Source: Phytoactinopolyspora halophila | GTDB taxonomy: Bacteria; Actinomycetota; Actinomycetes; Jiangellales; Jiangellaceae | Direction of reading: 5' to 3' | Length of the DNA stretch: 64,000 nucleotides | Assembly: GCF_003287285.1 (NCBI RefSeq) | Contig: NZ_QMIG01000002.1 | Coordinates: 124,001 to 188,000 of the forward strand | In this document: positions 8,103-16,555 of the stretch, piece by piece | Position numbering within the stretch: position 1 is the first letter of the stretch | Layout of the letters: each line of letters starts with the position of its first letter | Position numbers and translations under genes: made by a program | The notes under the pieces: generated by a model | The model's input: the letters and a program-made list of their open reading frames with translations, nothing else | The model's database searches: none | Told to the model about the DNA's origin: nothing

Positions 8103-9005
8103 TTACGTCGGCCCAGCGGTCATGGCGGCATCGACAATCTGGGTCAGTTCCTGCAGGCGAGGGACCGACACATCGCCAAGGGCCTGATCGAGGTGGACAC
8201 TGCCGATCACCGGAGCCCAGACGGCCCGCCCGGCGAGGAACCCCGCGGCACCGGCGGAGCAGGCGATCTCCAGGGCGTGCGGGAACCGTTCGGGAGGGAC
8301 GCCCGTCGACAGCACCACCCATGGGGATGTGATCGCCTCGTCGAGCCGGCCACACCAGCGGCGCAGCTCGTCGTCGCTGCCCTCCTTGCCGAGCGGGATC
8401 TCCGCTTTGTACAGGTCGGCGCCGGCGGAACCGAGCTCCTCGGCGGCGGCGACGACCATCTCGTCGCGGTTCCAGGTGCGGCCGTCGACGGGCGGGCGAG
8501 CGACGGGTTCGAGAATGCTGATCATGTCGTGCCTGTGGCACCGCTCGAGAAACTCTCCGACGATCTCGGCACGTTCCCCGGCGCTGCCGTCGGGCCGGTA
8601 GACGATCAATTGTTTCAACGCCGTGGCCCCGCGAGCGGCCATCTCGGCCGGGTCCACGGTGTCGTCGACGACGGACCGCCCGATGTGCTCCCCGTGACCG
8701 GGCACGAAATGGTCGACCGCGGCGATGAGCCCACAGCCCGGTGCGATGGCTGCGCTGTCTACCACGGCGTCGAACCCGAGATGCTTGTCGACCAGGATGG
8801 CAGAGGCATGCGGGCTGAGTACCTGGGCGGCGCTGACCTTGAACTGCGTCAGCGTCTCGTCCCCCACCGGACGACCGCCTGAATGGCGTTCGAACATCGT
8901 GCGGAGGGCCTCGCGCTGATCGATCGCGACCATGGCGAACCCGCCGGATGGGCGCGCGAGGCTGGAGAGATCCCGCTGACCTGGTGTGATCGGGCGATAC
9001 GTCAC
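8103..9005 (-). CDS. YihT/LacD-family class I aldolase, candidate sulfofructose-phosphate aldolase
   Basis: About 300 residues. The sequence aligns closely with E. coli YihT from memory: PSGGFAMVAIDQREALRTMF, SAILVDKHLGF, ISILEPVARPP and GADLYKAEIPL all have near-identical YihT counterparts and diverge more from LacD. The lysine of GADLYKAEIPL (residue 200) corresponds to the Schiff-base lysine. YihT cleaves 6-deoxy-6-sulfofructose 1-phosphate to DHAP and sulfolactaldehyde; LacD cleaves tagatose 1,6-bisphosphate. A GTG start at 9005 has GAAGGGA six bases upstream; starts at 9011 and 9020 are in frame but badly spaced. It is first in the operon, divergent from a DeoR regulator, as YihW accompanies yih genes. 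Confidence 0.82.
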   Translation of the reverse strand: MTYRPITPGQRDLSSLARPSGGFAMVAIDQREALRTMFERHSGGRPVGDETLTQFKVSAAQVLSPHASAILVDKHLGFDAVVDSAAIAPGCGLIAAVDHFVPGHGEHIGRSVVDDTVDPAEMAARGATALKQLIVYRPDGSAGERAEIVGEFLERCHRHDMISILEPVARPPVDGRTWNRDEMVVAAAEELGSAGADLYKAEIPLGKEGSDDELRRWCGRLDEAITSPWVVLSTGVPPERFPHALEIACSAGAAGFLAGRAVWAPVIGSVHLDQALGDVSVPRLQELTQIVDAAMTAGPT

Positions 9006-9049
9006 CGGCATTCCCTTCACGTTTCAACAACAGATATGCGGACCTTAAC

Positions 9050-9100
9050 CCTTGAATGTTAATTAAGCAACATCTGATGTGATACTTTTATCGTTCAAGG
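9050..9100. promoter_or_regulatory. Candidate DeoR operator pair
   Basis: CCTTGAATG at 9050-9058 and CGTTCAAGG at 9092-9100 form an inverted repeat matching at eight of nine positions. Centres are 42 bp apart, four helical turns, in the AT-rich spacer between the aldolase operon and the DeoR gene. The right arm is close to the regulator's start. A looped or two-dimer operator is inferred. Confidence 0.5.
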
Positions 9101-9110
9101 AAAAAGGATT

Positions 9111-9929
9111 ATGGTCAGGGGTATCGACACGGATATGGAACACGACCGCCCGCTCCGCTACGACAACGCGCCGCGACGCCGCGAGCGGATCCTGGAGATC
9201 GTCCGCACGTCGGGATTCGTCTCCGTCGTCGAGCTCACGCACGAGTTGGGCGTATCGGGAATGACCGTGCGGCGCGACCTGAGAAAGCTCGAGGACTCCG
9301 GCGAGGTTCGCTCCGTCTACGGTGGCGTGACGCTGCCCAGCGACGGAAATCTGAGCGGATTCGACAGCCGGGCGATGGAGAACGCCGAGGCCAAGCACGC
9401 GATCGCGACGATGGCCATGCGCTTCGTCCAAGCCAACGACACCATCGCCATCGACGCGGGGTCCACCACGGCGTGTGTCGCTGTGAACCTCGACGGAAAC
9501 TTCGCTGGTGCCGTGGTGAGCCACTCCGTACCGGTCATCCAGCTACTCGTGGACCGGCCCGGCGTTCACGTCATCGGCCTCGGCGGAGACCTGCTGCAGT
9601 CGAGTCGTGCCTTTGTCGGGCCGATGACGGTGGATGCCGCTGGACGGCTCCAGGTGCGAACGCTCTTCCTGGGTGCAGCAGCGGTAGACGAGCGCGGGTT
9701 CTACGGTGTCACCGACATAGAACGGCCCACCAAACATGCCCTGATCGAAATAGCCGAGCGCGTCGTCCTGGTGATCGATCACACCAAATTCGCGGCATTC
9801 GCACCCGTCCGGCTGGGCCCGCTCTCCCAGCTATCCGCTGTGGTGACCGATTCCGAGCCGCCAACACCCATCGCGCAGGCGTTCGCCGAGTCCGGAGTAG
9901 AGCTGCACGTCGCACATGCGCAGGGCTGA
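9111..9929 (+). CDS. DeoR/GlpR family sugar-responsive repressor
   Basis: A 272-residue DeoR-type regulator. The winged HTH is at about residues 24-75 (RRRERILEIVRTSGFVSVVE then GVSGMTVRRDL), followed by the sugar-phosphate sensing domain related to ribose-5-phosphate isomerase, with DAGSTTACVA in the phosphate loop and GAAAVDERGFYGVTD later. AAAAGGATT abuts the ATG. Divergent orientation and the inverted repeat in the spacer suggest that it represses the aldolase-transporter-kinase operon and is released by a phosphorylated intermediate. In E. coli the equivalent sulfoglycolysis repressor YihW is also of this family. Confidence 0.92.
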   Translation: MVRGIDTDMEHDRPLRYDNAPRRRERILEIVRTSGFVSVVELTHELGVSGMTVRRDLRKLEDSGEVRSVYGGVTLPSDGNLSGFDSRAMENAEAKHAIATMAMRFVQANDTIAIDAGSTTACVAVNLDGNFAGAVVSHSVPVIQLLVDRPGVHVIGLGGDLLQSSRAFVGPMTVDAAGRLQVRTLFLGAAAVDERGFYGVTDIERPTKHALIEIAERVVLVIDHTKFAAFAPVRLGPLSQLSAVVTDSEPPTPIAQAFAESGVELHVAHAQG

Positions 9930-9967
9930 CGTCACCCGAGGTCGACGCTCAGCGTGGCACGATTCGT

Positions 9968-10459
9968 TCAGAAAGGCCACCACGGCGGCTCAGGGAACGG
10001 GATGTAGAAGATCTCACGGAAGACCACCGCCCCGACGAGGGACACGGCCACCGCCGTGAGCACCGATATGATGAGCGTTCGGCGACTACGCTCGCCGGCG
10101 AAGTAGAGCGAGGCGAGCGCCACCAGCAAGGCCGACATCGGCCAGAACCCGGCGACGTCCACGAGCAGGACGTAGCCGATGGCCAGCACCGCAAAGGCAG
10201 CCACGTCGGTTCCTCCGCCACGCAGAACGGGCGGCACGAGGGAACGCTTGTTCCCGTAACCCAGCAAGCCGCGGACCACCAGGATCACGCCGACGGCCGC
10301 GATCACGCCCAGCAGCCACTGCGGGTACACCCAGTCCAGCCAGCGGCCGCCGTCGCCGGTCCGCATGCCGAACAGTCCGGCCACGGCGAAGCACACACAT
10401 CCGGCGATGATCTCTTCACTGATCCGGAGCCGGCCCGGATTCTCCTCACGTGCTGGCAC
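9968..10459 (-). CDS. tctB: Tripartite tricarboxylate transporter small permease TctB
   Basis: A 163-residue membrane protein with four predicted segments, matching the TctB family (GLFGMRTGDGGRWLDWVYPQ region and the C-terminal REIFYIPFPEPPWWPF motif). It is the small membrane subunit that works with TctA and the periplasmic-type binder TctC to import citrate-like or other carboxylates using an ion gradient. The GTG start at 10459 lies inside the end of tctA with a 14-base overlap. Here it follows tctA, whereas tctC-tctB-tctA is the common order. Confidence 0.88.
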   Translation of the reverse strand: MPAREENPGRLRISEEIIAGCVCFAVAGLFGMRTGDGGRWLDWVYPQWLLGVIAAVGVILVVRGLLGYGNKRSLVPPVLRGGGTDVAAFAVLAIGYVLLVDVAGFWPMSALLVALASLYFAGERSRRTLIISVLTAVAVSLVGAVVFREIFYIPFPEPPWWPF

Positions 10460-11936
10460 GGCTGCGCTCCTTTTGCTTGCTCCACACCGACCACGCCACC
10501 GAGAGCAGGATCAAGACGATCAGGCCAATGCTCACCGGGCGAGTGAAGAAGACCTCCACGTACGACGAGGAGCGGGCGATTGAGATCGACTGGACGAGTG
10601 CGGGCTCCACGATCGGGCCCAGGATCACGCCGAGACCGATGGCTCCCTGATGGAAACCAAGATTCATCAGGAAGTAGACGATCAATCCCAGGCCGAGCAT
10701 CAGGTACACATCCGAGAGATTGCTGCGGATCGCGAACGCTCCCACCACCGACAGCAGGAAGACGATCGGGGCGAGCAGGTGCACCGGAATGGTCACCACG
10801 CGGGCGAGCTGCCCGGCCACCAGGCTGCCGACGACAAAGGTGAAGATCCCGGCTATCAGGATGGAGAAGGCGAATCCATGGACCAGCGTCGAGTCCCTCT
10901 CCATCAACTCCGGCCCCGGGCGCAGGCCCTGCAGCATCAAGGCACCCAGAATCACCGCGGCGGGTGCGGAACCGGGAACTCCCAGGGCAAGCATCGGCAC
11001 CATCGACGCCCCCGCGCCGCCGTTGTTGGCCGTCTCGGACGCGACCACGCCCTCGACGGCGCCCTTGCCGAACTTCTGCCGATCCTTGCTCCACCGCATC
11101 GCCTCGTTGTAAGAGACCAGCGCGGCAACGGGGCCGCCGGCACCGGGTAGCACCCCGATGCCGGCGCCCAGCAGCGAAGACCGGATCAGGTTGACCGGCT
11201 TGCGAAGTATTTCCTTGACCGTGGCCACGGCCGCCCCGGGCACGCGCTGGTACTGGCCCACGGTCGCTTCCTGGCGGCGCCGCCGCACCATGGTGAAGAC
11301 CTGCGGCATCGCGAAAATACCGATAAGGGCGACAACGAGTTCCACACCGCCATAGAGCTCCGGAAAGCCGAAGGTGTATCGGCTCGTCCCCCCGGTCGCG
11401 CTGAGGCCGATGGTTGCGATCAGCATCCCCATAGCACCGCCGGCCAGACCCTTCAAGATCGAATCTCCGGCGATACCGGCGATGATCGTCAGCGCGAAGA
11501 CACCGAGCCAGAAGAACTCGGGCGGGCCGAACTCCAATGCGGCCGTGGCCAGCGGCGGGGTGAGGAACAGGAACACCAGCGCCCCCACGATCGTGCCGAT
11601 CATGGAGCTGAACGACGCGGCGACCAGCGCCACCTGTCCCTTCCCCTGCCGCGTCAGTGGATTCCCGTCGAACGACGTGGCCAAGGCCGACGGCGTCCCC
11701 GGGGTGTTGACCAGGCACGCCGGCACGGCGTCGGCGAACATGGCCGCGACGTACAGCCCGCCCAGCATCGCCAGGCCCTGCCCGGGCGGCATGTTGAACG
11801 TGAACGGCAGCAGCAGGGCAGTGCCCATGGTGGCGGTGAGACCCGGGAGTGCACCGACCAGGATTCCCAGGACCACACCGACGAGCCCGAAAAAGAGATA
11901 CCCGGGGCCGAGCGCCGCGATCAAGCCGTCAAGCAT
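10446..11936 (-). CDS. tctA: Tripartite tricarboxylate transporter large permease TctA
   Basis: A 496-residue polytopic membrane protein of the TctA family, with about 11-12 hydrophobic segments. Family signatures seen are GALPGLTATMGTALLLPFTF near the N-terminus, PACLVNTPGTPSALATSFDG near residue 75, and the matching second-half motif LGVPGSAPAAVILGALMLQG. It forms the transport channel of a TTT system. AAAGGT lies seven bases before the ATG. It sits 85 bases downstream of tctC and overlaps tctB. The substrate is set by TctC and remains unknown. Confidence 0.93.
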   Translation of the reverse strand: MLDGLIAALGPGYLFFGLVGVVLGILVGALPGLTATMGTALLLPFTFNMPPGQGLAMLGGLYVAAMFADAVPACLVNTPGTPSALATSFDGNPLTRQGKGQVALVAASFSSMIGTIVGALVFLFLTPPLATAALEFGPPEFFWLGVFALTIIAGIAGDSILKGLAGGAMGMLIATIGLSATGGTSRYTFGFPELYGGVELVVALIGIFAMPQVFTMVRRRRQEATVGQYQRVPGAAVATVKEILRKPVNLIRSSLLGAGIGVLPGAGGPVAALVSYNEAMRWSKDRQKFGKGAVEGVVASETANNGGAGASMVPMLALGVPGSAPAAVILGALMLQGLRPGPELMERDSTLVHGFAFSILIAGIFTFVVGSLVAGQLARVVTIPVHLLAPIVFLLSVVGAFAIRSNLSDVYLMLGLGLIVYFLMNLGFHQGAIGLGVILGPIVEPALVQSISIARSSSYVEVFFTRPVSIGLIVLILLSVAWSVWSKQKERSRAST

Positions 11937-12021
11937 GAGCCGACCTTTCCCGTTCGTGAATCCGGCATCCGCCGGTCCGTGAAGCGGCGGACCACACGCA
12001 GATCATGAGGATGCGATCGGC

Positions 12022-13011
12022 TCACTCCTCGTCGAGCTGCTCGATCTCATCCGCGTGCGGAGCGGCGTCTTCGGCCGCCTCGAACAGTTCTTCTGAGAAG
12101 GCGAGCGCCTCATCGACATCTTGTTCGAGCGGGGTCAACGCCTCTTCCAGGAGGGCATCGTGCACCGCCTCGTCGTCCATGGCCGTCAAGATCGCCTCGT
12201 TCCACTCTGCGATCGCCTCGTCAGGCATGCCCGCGGGTCCGGCGATTCCCCAGGATGACGTCAGGTTGATGCCGTCGTATCCGGCTTCCTCGAACGTCGG
12301 CACGTCCTCGAGAACCGGTGACGACTCGGAACCAGTGATCGCCAATGCGCGCATTTGATCTTGATGTTGCATGACGTGCCTGGCTCCGAAGATCGCGGCA
12401 TCCACGTGACCTCCCTGAAGCTGCGGCACGATGCTGCCGACACCCCCGGAGACGGGCACGTAGGAGAGGTCGACACCGGTCCCGGCGAGGATCTCGCCGA
12501 TGGCGATCGTGTCACCCACGCCGGCGATCGTCAGGTCTCCGGGATTGGCCTCGGCTTCCTGGATGTAATCGTCGATCGTCTCGTACGGGCTGTCCTGGGC
12601 GACTGCGACGGCATTGGGCGTCGTCTCGGTCCACGCGATGTACTCGAAATCCTCCATCCCGTGGAAACCGACCTCTTCACCGAGGATGGTCAACTCCATG
12701 ATGTTGGGCGAGACGACGTTTCCAACCGTGCATCCGTCCGGCTCGGCGTCGGCGAGATTCTTCCACCCGAGGGCGCCATCCGCGCCCTCCATGTACACCG
12801 GATTGATGCTTGCCCCGAGCGACTCCTCCAGGCTTTCCTGCAGGCGCCGGAACTGCTGGTCGGACCCTCCACCAGGTGCGTAGGGGATGATGAACTCGAA
12901 AGCGCCGCAATCCAAGGCGGAATCTTCCGACCCGCTCTCGCTGCACGCTGTGACAAGCAAAGCGAAGAGCGGCATTGCCATGATCGCCCGCTTCACCGCA
13001 GACCACCTCAT
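12022..13011 (-). CDS. tctC: TctC/Bug-family carboxylate-binding lipoprotein
   Basis: About 329 residues. A lipoprotein signal ends in LVTAC (Cys about residue 22), followed by the Bug/TctC fold: FIIPYAPGGGSDQQFR for the first ligand loop, and later SWGIAGPAGMPDEAI. The ATG at 13011 has AAGGTGGA six bases upstream; an 86-residue in-frame extension toward 13269 is not protein-like. The protein is strongly acidic, and its C-terminus is Asp/Glu-rich, consistent with an extracytoplasmic protein of a salt-tolerant actinobacterium. It is first in the TTT operon and determines the substrate. Confidence 0.92.
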   Translation of the reverse strand: MRWSAVKRAIMAMPLFALLVTACSESGSEDSALDCGAFEFIIPYAPGGGSDQQFRRLQESLEESLGASINPVYMEGADGALGWKNLADAEPDGCTVGNVVSPNIMELTILGEEVGFHGMEDFEYIAWTETTPNAVAVAQDSPYETIDDYIQEAEANPGDLTIAGVGDTIAIGEILAGTGVDLSYVPVSGGVGSIVPQLQGGHVDAAIFGARHVMQHQDQMRALAITGSESSPVLEDVPTFEEAGYDGINLTSSWGIAGPAGMPDEAIAEWNEAILTAMDDEAVHDALLEEALTPLEQDVDEALAFSEELFEAAEDAAPHADEIEQLDEE

Positions 13012-13165
13012 CGTCAGTCCACCTTCCTCAGTCTCCATCCCTCGTGCACTCTCATTCGCAGCACGGGTGAGGTCGCGGCACGTGCTTACGACCAGGCCCC
13101 CGACTCCCACGCGCTGATCGCCGCTCCATTCGGCGGCTGGCAACATGTCGTAACGTGTAGATTGG

Positions 13166-13193
13166 ATCATATAATATGTAGGACTTCTGTCAA
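13166..13193 (-). promoter_or_regulatory. Promoter of the tct operon with overlapping palindrome
   Basis: On the minus strand TTGACA (13193-13188) and TATGAT (13171-13166) are separated by 16 bp, unusually close to consensus for this genome. The palindrome CATATAATATG (13168-13178) covers the -10, a position suited to a GntR- or FadR-type repressor. The rest of the 13012-13358 spacer is a leader of about 150 nt for tctC and the upstream region of the xylF-like gene. No other gene is seen in it. Confidence 0.6.
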
Positions 13194-13358
13194 GACATTC
13201 AATTCGCTGGGCGAACGCCGCAATCGCCGCGGCGACGCGACGCCCCCGGCGCGGGTCACAGTCGGGCAACGACAGCTACGTGACGGTGTACTAGGACTAA
13301 GATCGTCCGGGTATTGTCGGAAATCACGCCGAAAGTTTGCCTGTGCGAAGGAGCAGCG

Positions 13359-14468
13359 ATGAAGCGATGGGAGATAGCCGCTCTCGTCGGGGCGTTGGGT
13401 CTCGTTCTCGCCGCATGCGGGGACAACGGGGACGACGCGGACACCGACGGCTCCGGCTCTGACGACGACGTAGCCGAGGAGGCCAGCGGCACTGTCGCCT
13501 TCCTGCTACCGGAAAACGTGACACCCCGCTGGGAGGGGCCCGACCGGGAAGGCTTCGAGGAAGGCATGGCCGAATACGCTCCCGAGGCCGAGGTCCAGGT
13601 CTTCAACGCCATGAACGACGGCGCACAGCAACAACAGCAGGCCGAACAGGCCATCACCCAGGGCGCTGAGGTACTGGTGATCGCGGCCGTGGACATGACC
13701 GCCGCGTCGGTAATCGTCGAAGACGCCGAGGCGGCGGACGTGCCGGTGATCGCCTACGACCGGCTCATCGAGGACGCACCCCTGGACCACTTCGTCACGT
13801 TCGACGGTGAGCAGGTCGGCCGGGCCCAGGGCGAGTGGCTCATCGAGAACACCGAGGACGGGGACCAGCTCGTCGTCATCCACGGTTCCGAAGACGACGA
13901 CAACGCCCGCTGGTTCGCCGACGGCTACATGCCCGTCCTCGAAGAGGCCGTCGACGAGGGCACCCGCACGATCGGTTACGAGAGCTGGACACCGGGCTGG
14001 GATCCCTCGGAGGCCCAGGAGTCGATGGAGGCCGCGCTCACCCAACTCGACAACGACGTGCAGGGCGTGTTGTCCGCCAACGACGGCATGGCGGCTACCA
14101 TCATCGCCGCCCTCGAAGCCCAGGGAATGGCCGGAGAGGTCCCCGTCACCGGGCAGGACGCCACCGAGCAGGGGCTCCAGCTGATCCTCGAAGGCGACCA
14201 GGGCATGAGCGTTTTCAAGGACGTCAGCAGGCAGGCCGACGTGGCCGCCCAGATCTCCGCCTCGCTGCTCGCGGATCAGGAGGTGCCCGACGATCTCGTA
14301 CCGGACACCGTGAACAACGGCTCCGTCGACGTCTCGAGCCGGCTGCTCGAGGTCGAAGTGATCGACGACGAAGAGAGCGTCATGCTGGCCGTGGATGCCG
14401 GCCTACACGAGCTTTCCGACCTCTGCGCAGGAGTCAGCGCCGACGTCGAGCTGTGCGAGGACGCTTAG
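13359..14468 (+). CDS. Xylose/fructose-type ABC transporter substrate-binding lipoprotein
   Basis: A 369-residue type 1 periplasmic-binding-fold protein similar to XylF. The signal peptide ends in LAAC, followed by an Asp/Gly/Ser linker. XylF-like features are RWEGPDREGFEEG early, NDGAQQQQQAEQAITQGAEV, the SANDGMAATIIAALEAQGM hinge strand and VTGQDATEQGLQLILEGDQG. GAAGGAG lies seven bases before the ATG at 13359. The ATPase and permease genes follow within a few bases. D-xylose is the best guess for the ligand. No xylA or xylB is present in the window. Confidence 0.9.
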   Translation: MKRWEIAALVGALGLVLAACGDNGDDADTDGSGSDDDVAEEASGTVAFLLPENVTPRWEGPDREGFEEGMAEYAPEAEVQVFNAMNDGAQQQQQAEQAITQGAEVLVIAAVDMTAASVIVEDAEAADVPVIAYDRLIEDAPLDHFVTFDGEQVGRAQGEWLIENTEDGDQLVVIHGSEDDDNARWFADGYMPVLEEAVDEGTRTIGYESWTPGWDPSEAQESMEAALTQLDNDVQGVLSANDGMAATIIAALEAQGMAGEVPVTGQDATEQGLQLILEGDQGMSVFKDVSRQADVAAQISASLLADQEVPDDLVPDTVNNGSVDVSSRLLEVEVIDDEESVMLAVDAGLHELSDLCAGVSADVELCEDA

Positions 14469-14472
14469 GCAC

Positions 14473-15273
14473 ATGACCACCGAAAATGCCGTCGAGCCTG
14501 CCCCCACTTCGGACGATGGGGGCAGGCCGCTGCTGGAGCTGAGCGGAATCTCGAAAGCGTTCGGTGCCGTACAGGCGCTGGCCGATGTCGATTTCGAGGT
14601 ATACCCGCATGAAGTCCTGGCCCTCGTTGGCGACAACGGAGCGGGCAAGTCCACTCTGGTGAAAACCATCGCCGGTATTCACACACCCGATCAGGGCACC
14701 GTCCATTTCGATGGCGAACAAGTCCACATTCGCGGCCCTCGTGACGCCGTGGATCTCGGTATCGAGACCGTCTACCAGGACCTCGCCTTGTGCAACAATC
14801 TCGACGTCGTCGGCAACATGTTCCTGGGCCGGGAACGGCTCAACGCGGTGCGCGGCATGGACGAGATCAGCATGGAACAGCGTGCCTGGGAGGTCCTGCG
14901 CTCCCTGGACGTGATGACCATCAGCAACGTCCGGCTGCCGGTCGCGTCGATGTCCGGCGGACAGCGCCAGTCCGTGGCCGTCGCCCGGGCGGTCATGTGG
15001 GACGCCAAGGTGGTCCTCCTCGACGAGCCGACCGCGGCTCTGGGCGTGGCCCAGACCCAACAGGTTCTGAACCTGATCCGGAGGCTACGAGAGCACGGGC
15101 TCGGCGTCGTCGTGATCAGTCACAACTTGGCCGACGTCTTCGACGTCGCCGACCGCATCGTCGTCCTCCGCCTCGGACGACGAGTGTCCACGCTGCGCGC
15201 CTCCGAGACCGATCCCGACGAGGTCGTAGCAGAGATCACCGGAGCCCGGACGGAACGTGAGGTCGGCCAGTGA
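14473..15273 (+). CDS. Sugar ABC transporter ATP-binding protein, single domain
   Basis: A 266-residue ABC ATPase with Walker A GDNGAGKST (53-61), Q-loop near YQDLALCNNL, signature SGGQRQ (161-166) and Walker B VVLLDEP (180-186). Most CUT2 ATPases such as XylG and RbsA are duplicated and about 500 residues; this is the half-size FrcA-like form and must dimerise. It begins five bases after the binding-protein stop, and its own stop overlaps the permease start as GTGA. Confidence 0.92.
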   Translation: MTTENAVEPAPTSDDGGRPLLELSGISKAFGAVQALADVDFEVYPHEVLALVGDNGAGKSTLVKTIAGIHTPDQGTVHFDGEQVHIRGPRDAVDLGIETVYQDLALCNNLDVVGNMFLGRERLNAVRGMDEISMEQRAWEVLRSLDVMTISNVRLPVASMSGGQRQSVAVARAVMWDAKVVLLDEPTAALGVAQTQQVLNLIRRLREHGLGVVVISHNLADVFDVADRIVVLRLGRRVSTLRASETDPDEVVAEITGARTEREVGQ

Positions 15274-16508
15274 CACTCGCACAGACTCCACAACAACCAA
15301 CAGGAAACGGCGAGTCCTCGAAGACGACCGCGTCCGGCGGATGGCGCGACGTCGTCGCCCGCCTGCGGCACGGGGATCTGTCCGTGCTTCCCGTAGCGGT
15401 CACGCTCGCCATCATCTGGATCGTCTTCTACGCGCTCGACTCGGTTTTCATCAGTCCACGGAACCTGTCGTTCCTGTTCCTTCAGATCGCCGTCATCGGC
15501 ACCATCGCACTCGGCGTGACCTTCGTCCTGCTGATCGGCGAGATCGATCTGTCGGTGGCGGTCACGTCCGGGGTGAGCGCGGCCGCCGTCGGAGTTCTCG
15601 TCACCAGGCAGGGATGGGACCCCATCCCGGCGATCCTGCTGGCCCTCGCGATCGGCGCCGCCGTGGGCGTCGTTCAGGGCTTCTTCGTCGCCGTCGTCGG
15701 CGTACCATCGTTCGTCGTCACGCTGGCCGGACTGCTGGGACTGCAAGGAGTCATGCTGCTGATCCTCGGCCGCGGTGGATCAGTCAACGTGGGGAACGAG
15801 CTCATCCGCAGCATCGCCACGACGTACCTGGCTCCCGGCATCGCGTGGGTCCTGGCCGCCGGCGTCGTCGTGGTCTTCGTGGCAACGCAGATACACCGCC
15901 GGGCCAAGCGGCTCGCGGCACAACTCTCGGCACCAAGCCTGACCGGGCTAGCCGTACGCGTGGTGCTCATCGCCGCGCTCGTCGGTGTGGCCGTCAGCAT
16001 CCTGAACGAGTACCGGGGCGTCCCGCTCGCCTCCGCCATCCTCGTCGGCTTCGTCGCACTGTTCGGCTACGTGACCCGCCGGATGCAGTTCGGCCGCTAC
16101 CTCTATGCGATCGGGGGAAACGCCGAAGCCAGCCGCCGCGCCGGAATCGACGTCGCCAAGGTACGCATCGCGGCGTTCACGCTGTCCTCGCTACTGTGTG
16201 CCGTCGCCGGTGTCATCGGCGCGGCGCGGTTCGCCTCGGTCTCGTATACGGCGTTCGCCGGCGGTCCGCTGCTCCTCGAATCGATCGCCGCCGCTGTGAT
16301 CGGAGGTGCGACGATCTTCGGAGGTCGTGGCAGCCCCTGGGGCGCGCTCCTCGGTGCTCTCGTCATGGGCAGCTTGTCCAACGGCCTGGACCTGATGCAG
16401 GCCAGCACCGGCACCAAGCTCGCGATCTCCGGTGTGATCCTCCTGATCGCCGTCACCGCCGACGCCCTCAGCCAGCGCGGCCGGGGCGACATCGGCGTCA
16501 AGGGGTAG
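15270..16508 (+). CDS. Sugar ABC transporter permease, XylH-like
   Basis: A 412-residue CUT2 permease. It has about 10-12 hydrophobic segments and the branched-chain/ribose permease signatures GEIDLSVAVTSGVSAAAVG and NAEASRRAGIDVAKVRI (cytoplasmic coupling region), ending with GGRGSPWGALLGALVMGSLSNGLDL split by the usual glycine-rich turn. The longer-than-RbsC size and the central insert RRAKRLAAQLSA are typical of XylH. The GTG start at 15270 is coupled to the ATPase stop. It is the last gene of the transporter operon and converges on the sigma-factor gene. Confidence 0.92.
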   Translation: MTLAQTPQQPTGNGESSKTTASGGWRDVVARLRHGDLSVLPVAVTLAIIWIVFYALDSVFISPRNLSFLFLQIAVIGTIALGVTFVLLIGEIDLSVAVTSGVSAAAVGVLVTRQGWDPIPAILLALAIGAAVGVVQGFFVAVVGVPSFVVTLAGLLGLQGVMLLILGRGGSVNVGNELIRSIATTYLAPGIAWVLAAGVVVVFVATQIHRRAKRLAAQLSAPSLTGLAVRVVLIAALVGVAVSILNEYRGVPLASAILVGFVALFGYVTRRMQFGRYLYAIGGNAEASRRAGIDVAKVRIAAFTLSSLLCAVAGVIGAARFASVSYTAFAGGPLLLESIAAAVIGGATIFGGRGSPWGALLGALVMGSLSNGLDLMQASTGTKLAISGVILLIAVTADALSQRGRGDIGVKG

Positions 16509-16555
16509 GCGATGCGCCAGACGATGGCTAGGCACTGGACTCCCCTGCGTCAGCA

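Noticed and set aside
8103-9005. Tagatose 1,6-bisphosphate aldolase (LacD) as the primary call
   Set aside because: Several long motifs match YihT better than LacD, and no lacAB-type isomerase is nearby; kept only as an alternative.
12022-13269. A 415-residue TctC with long N-terminal extension
   Set aside because: The extension crosses the promoter and lacks protein character; the lipoprotein start at 13011 has a good ribosome binding site.
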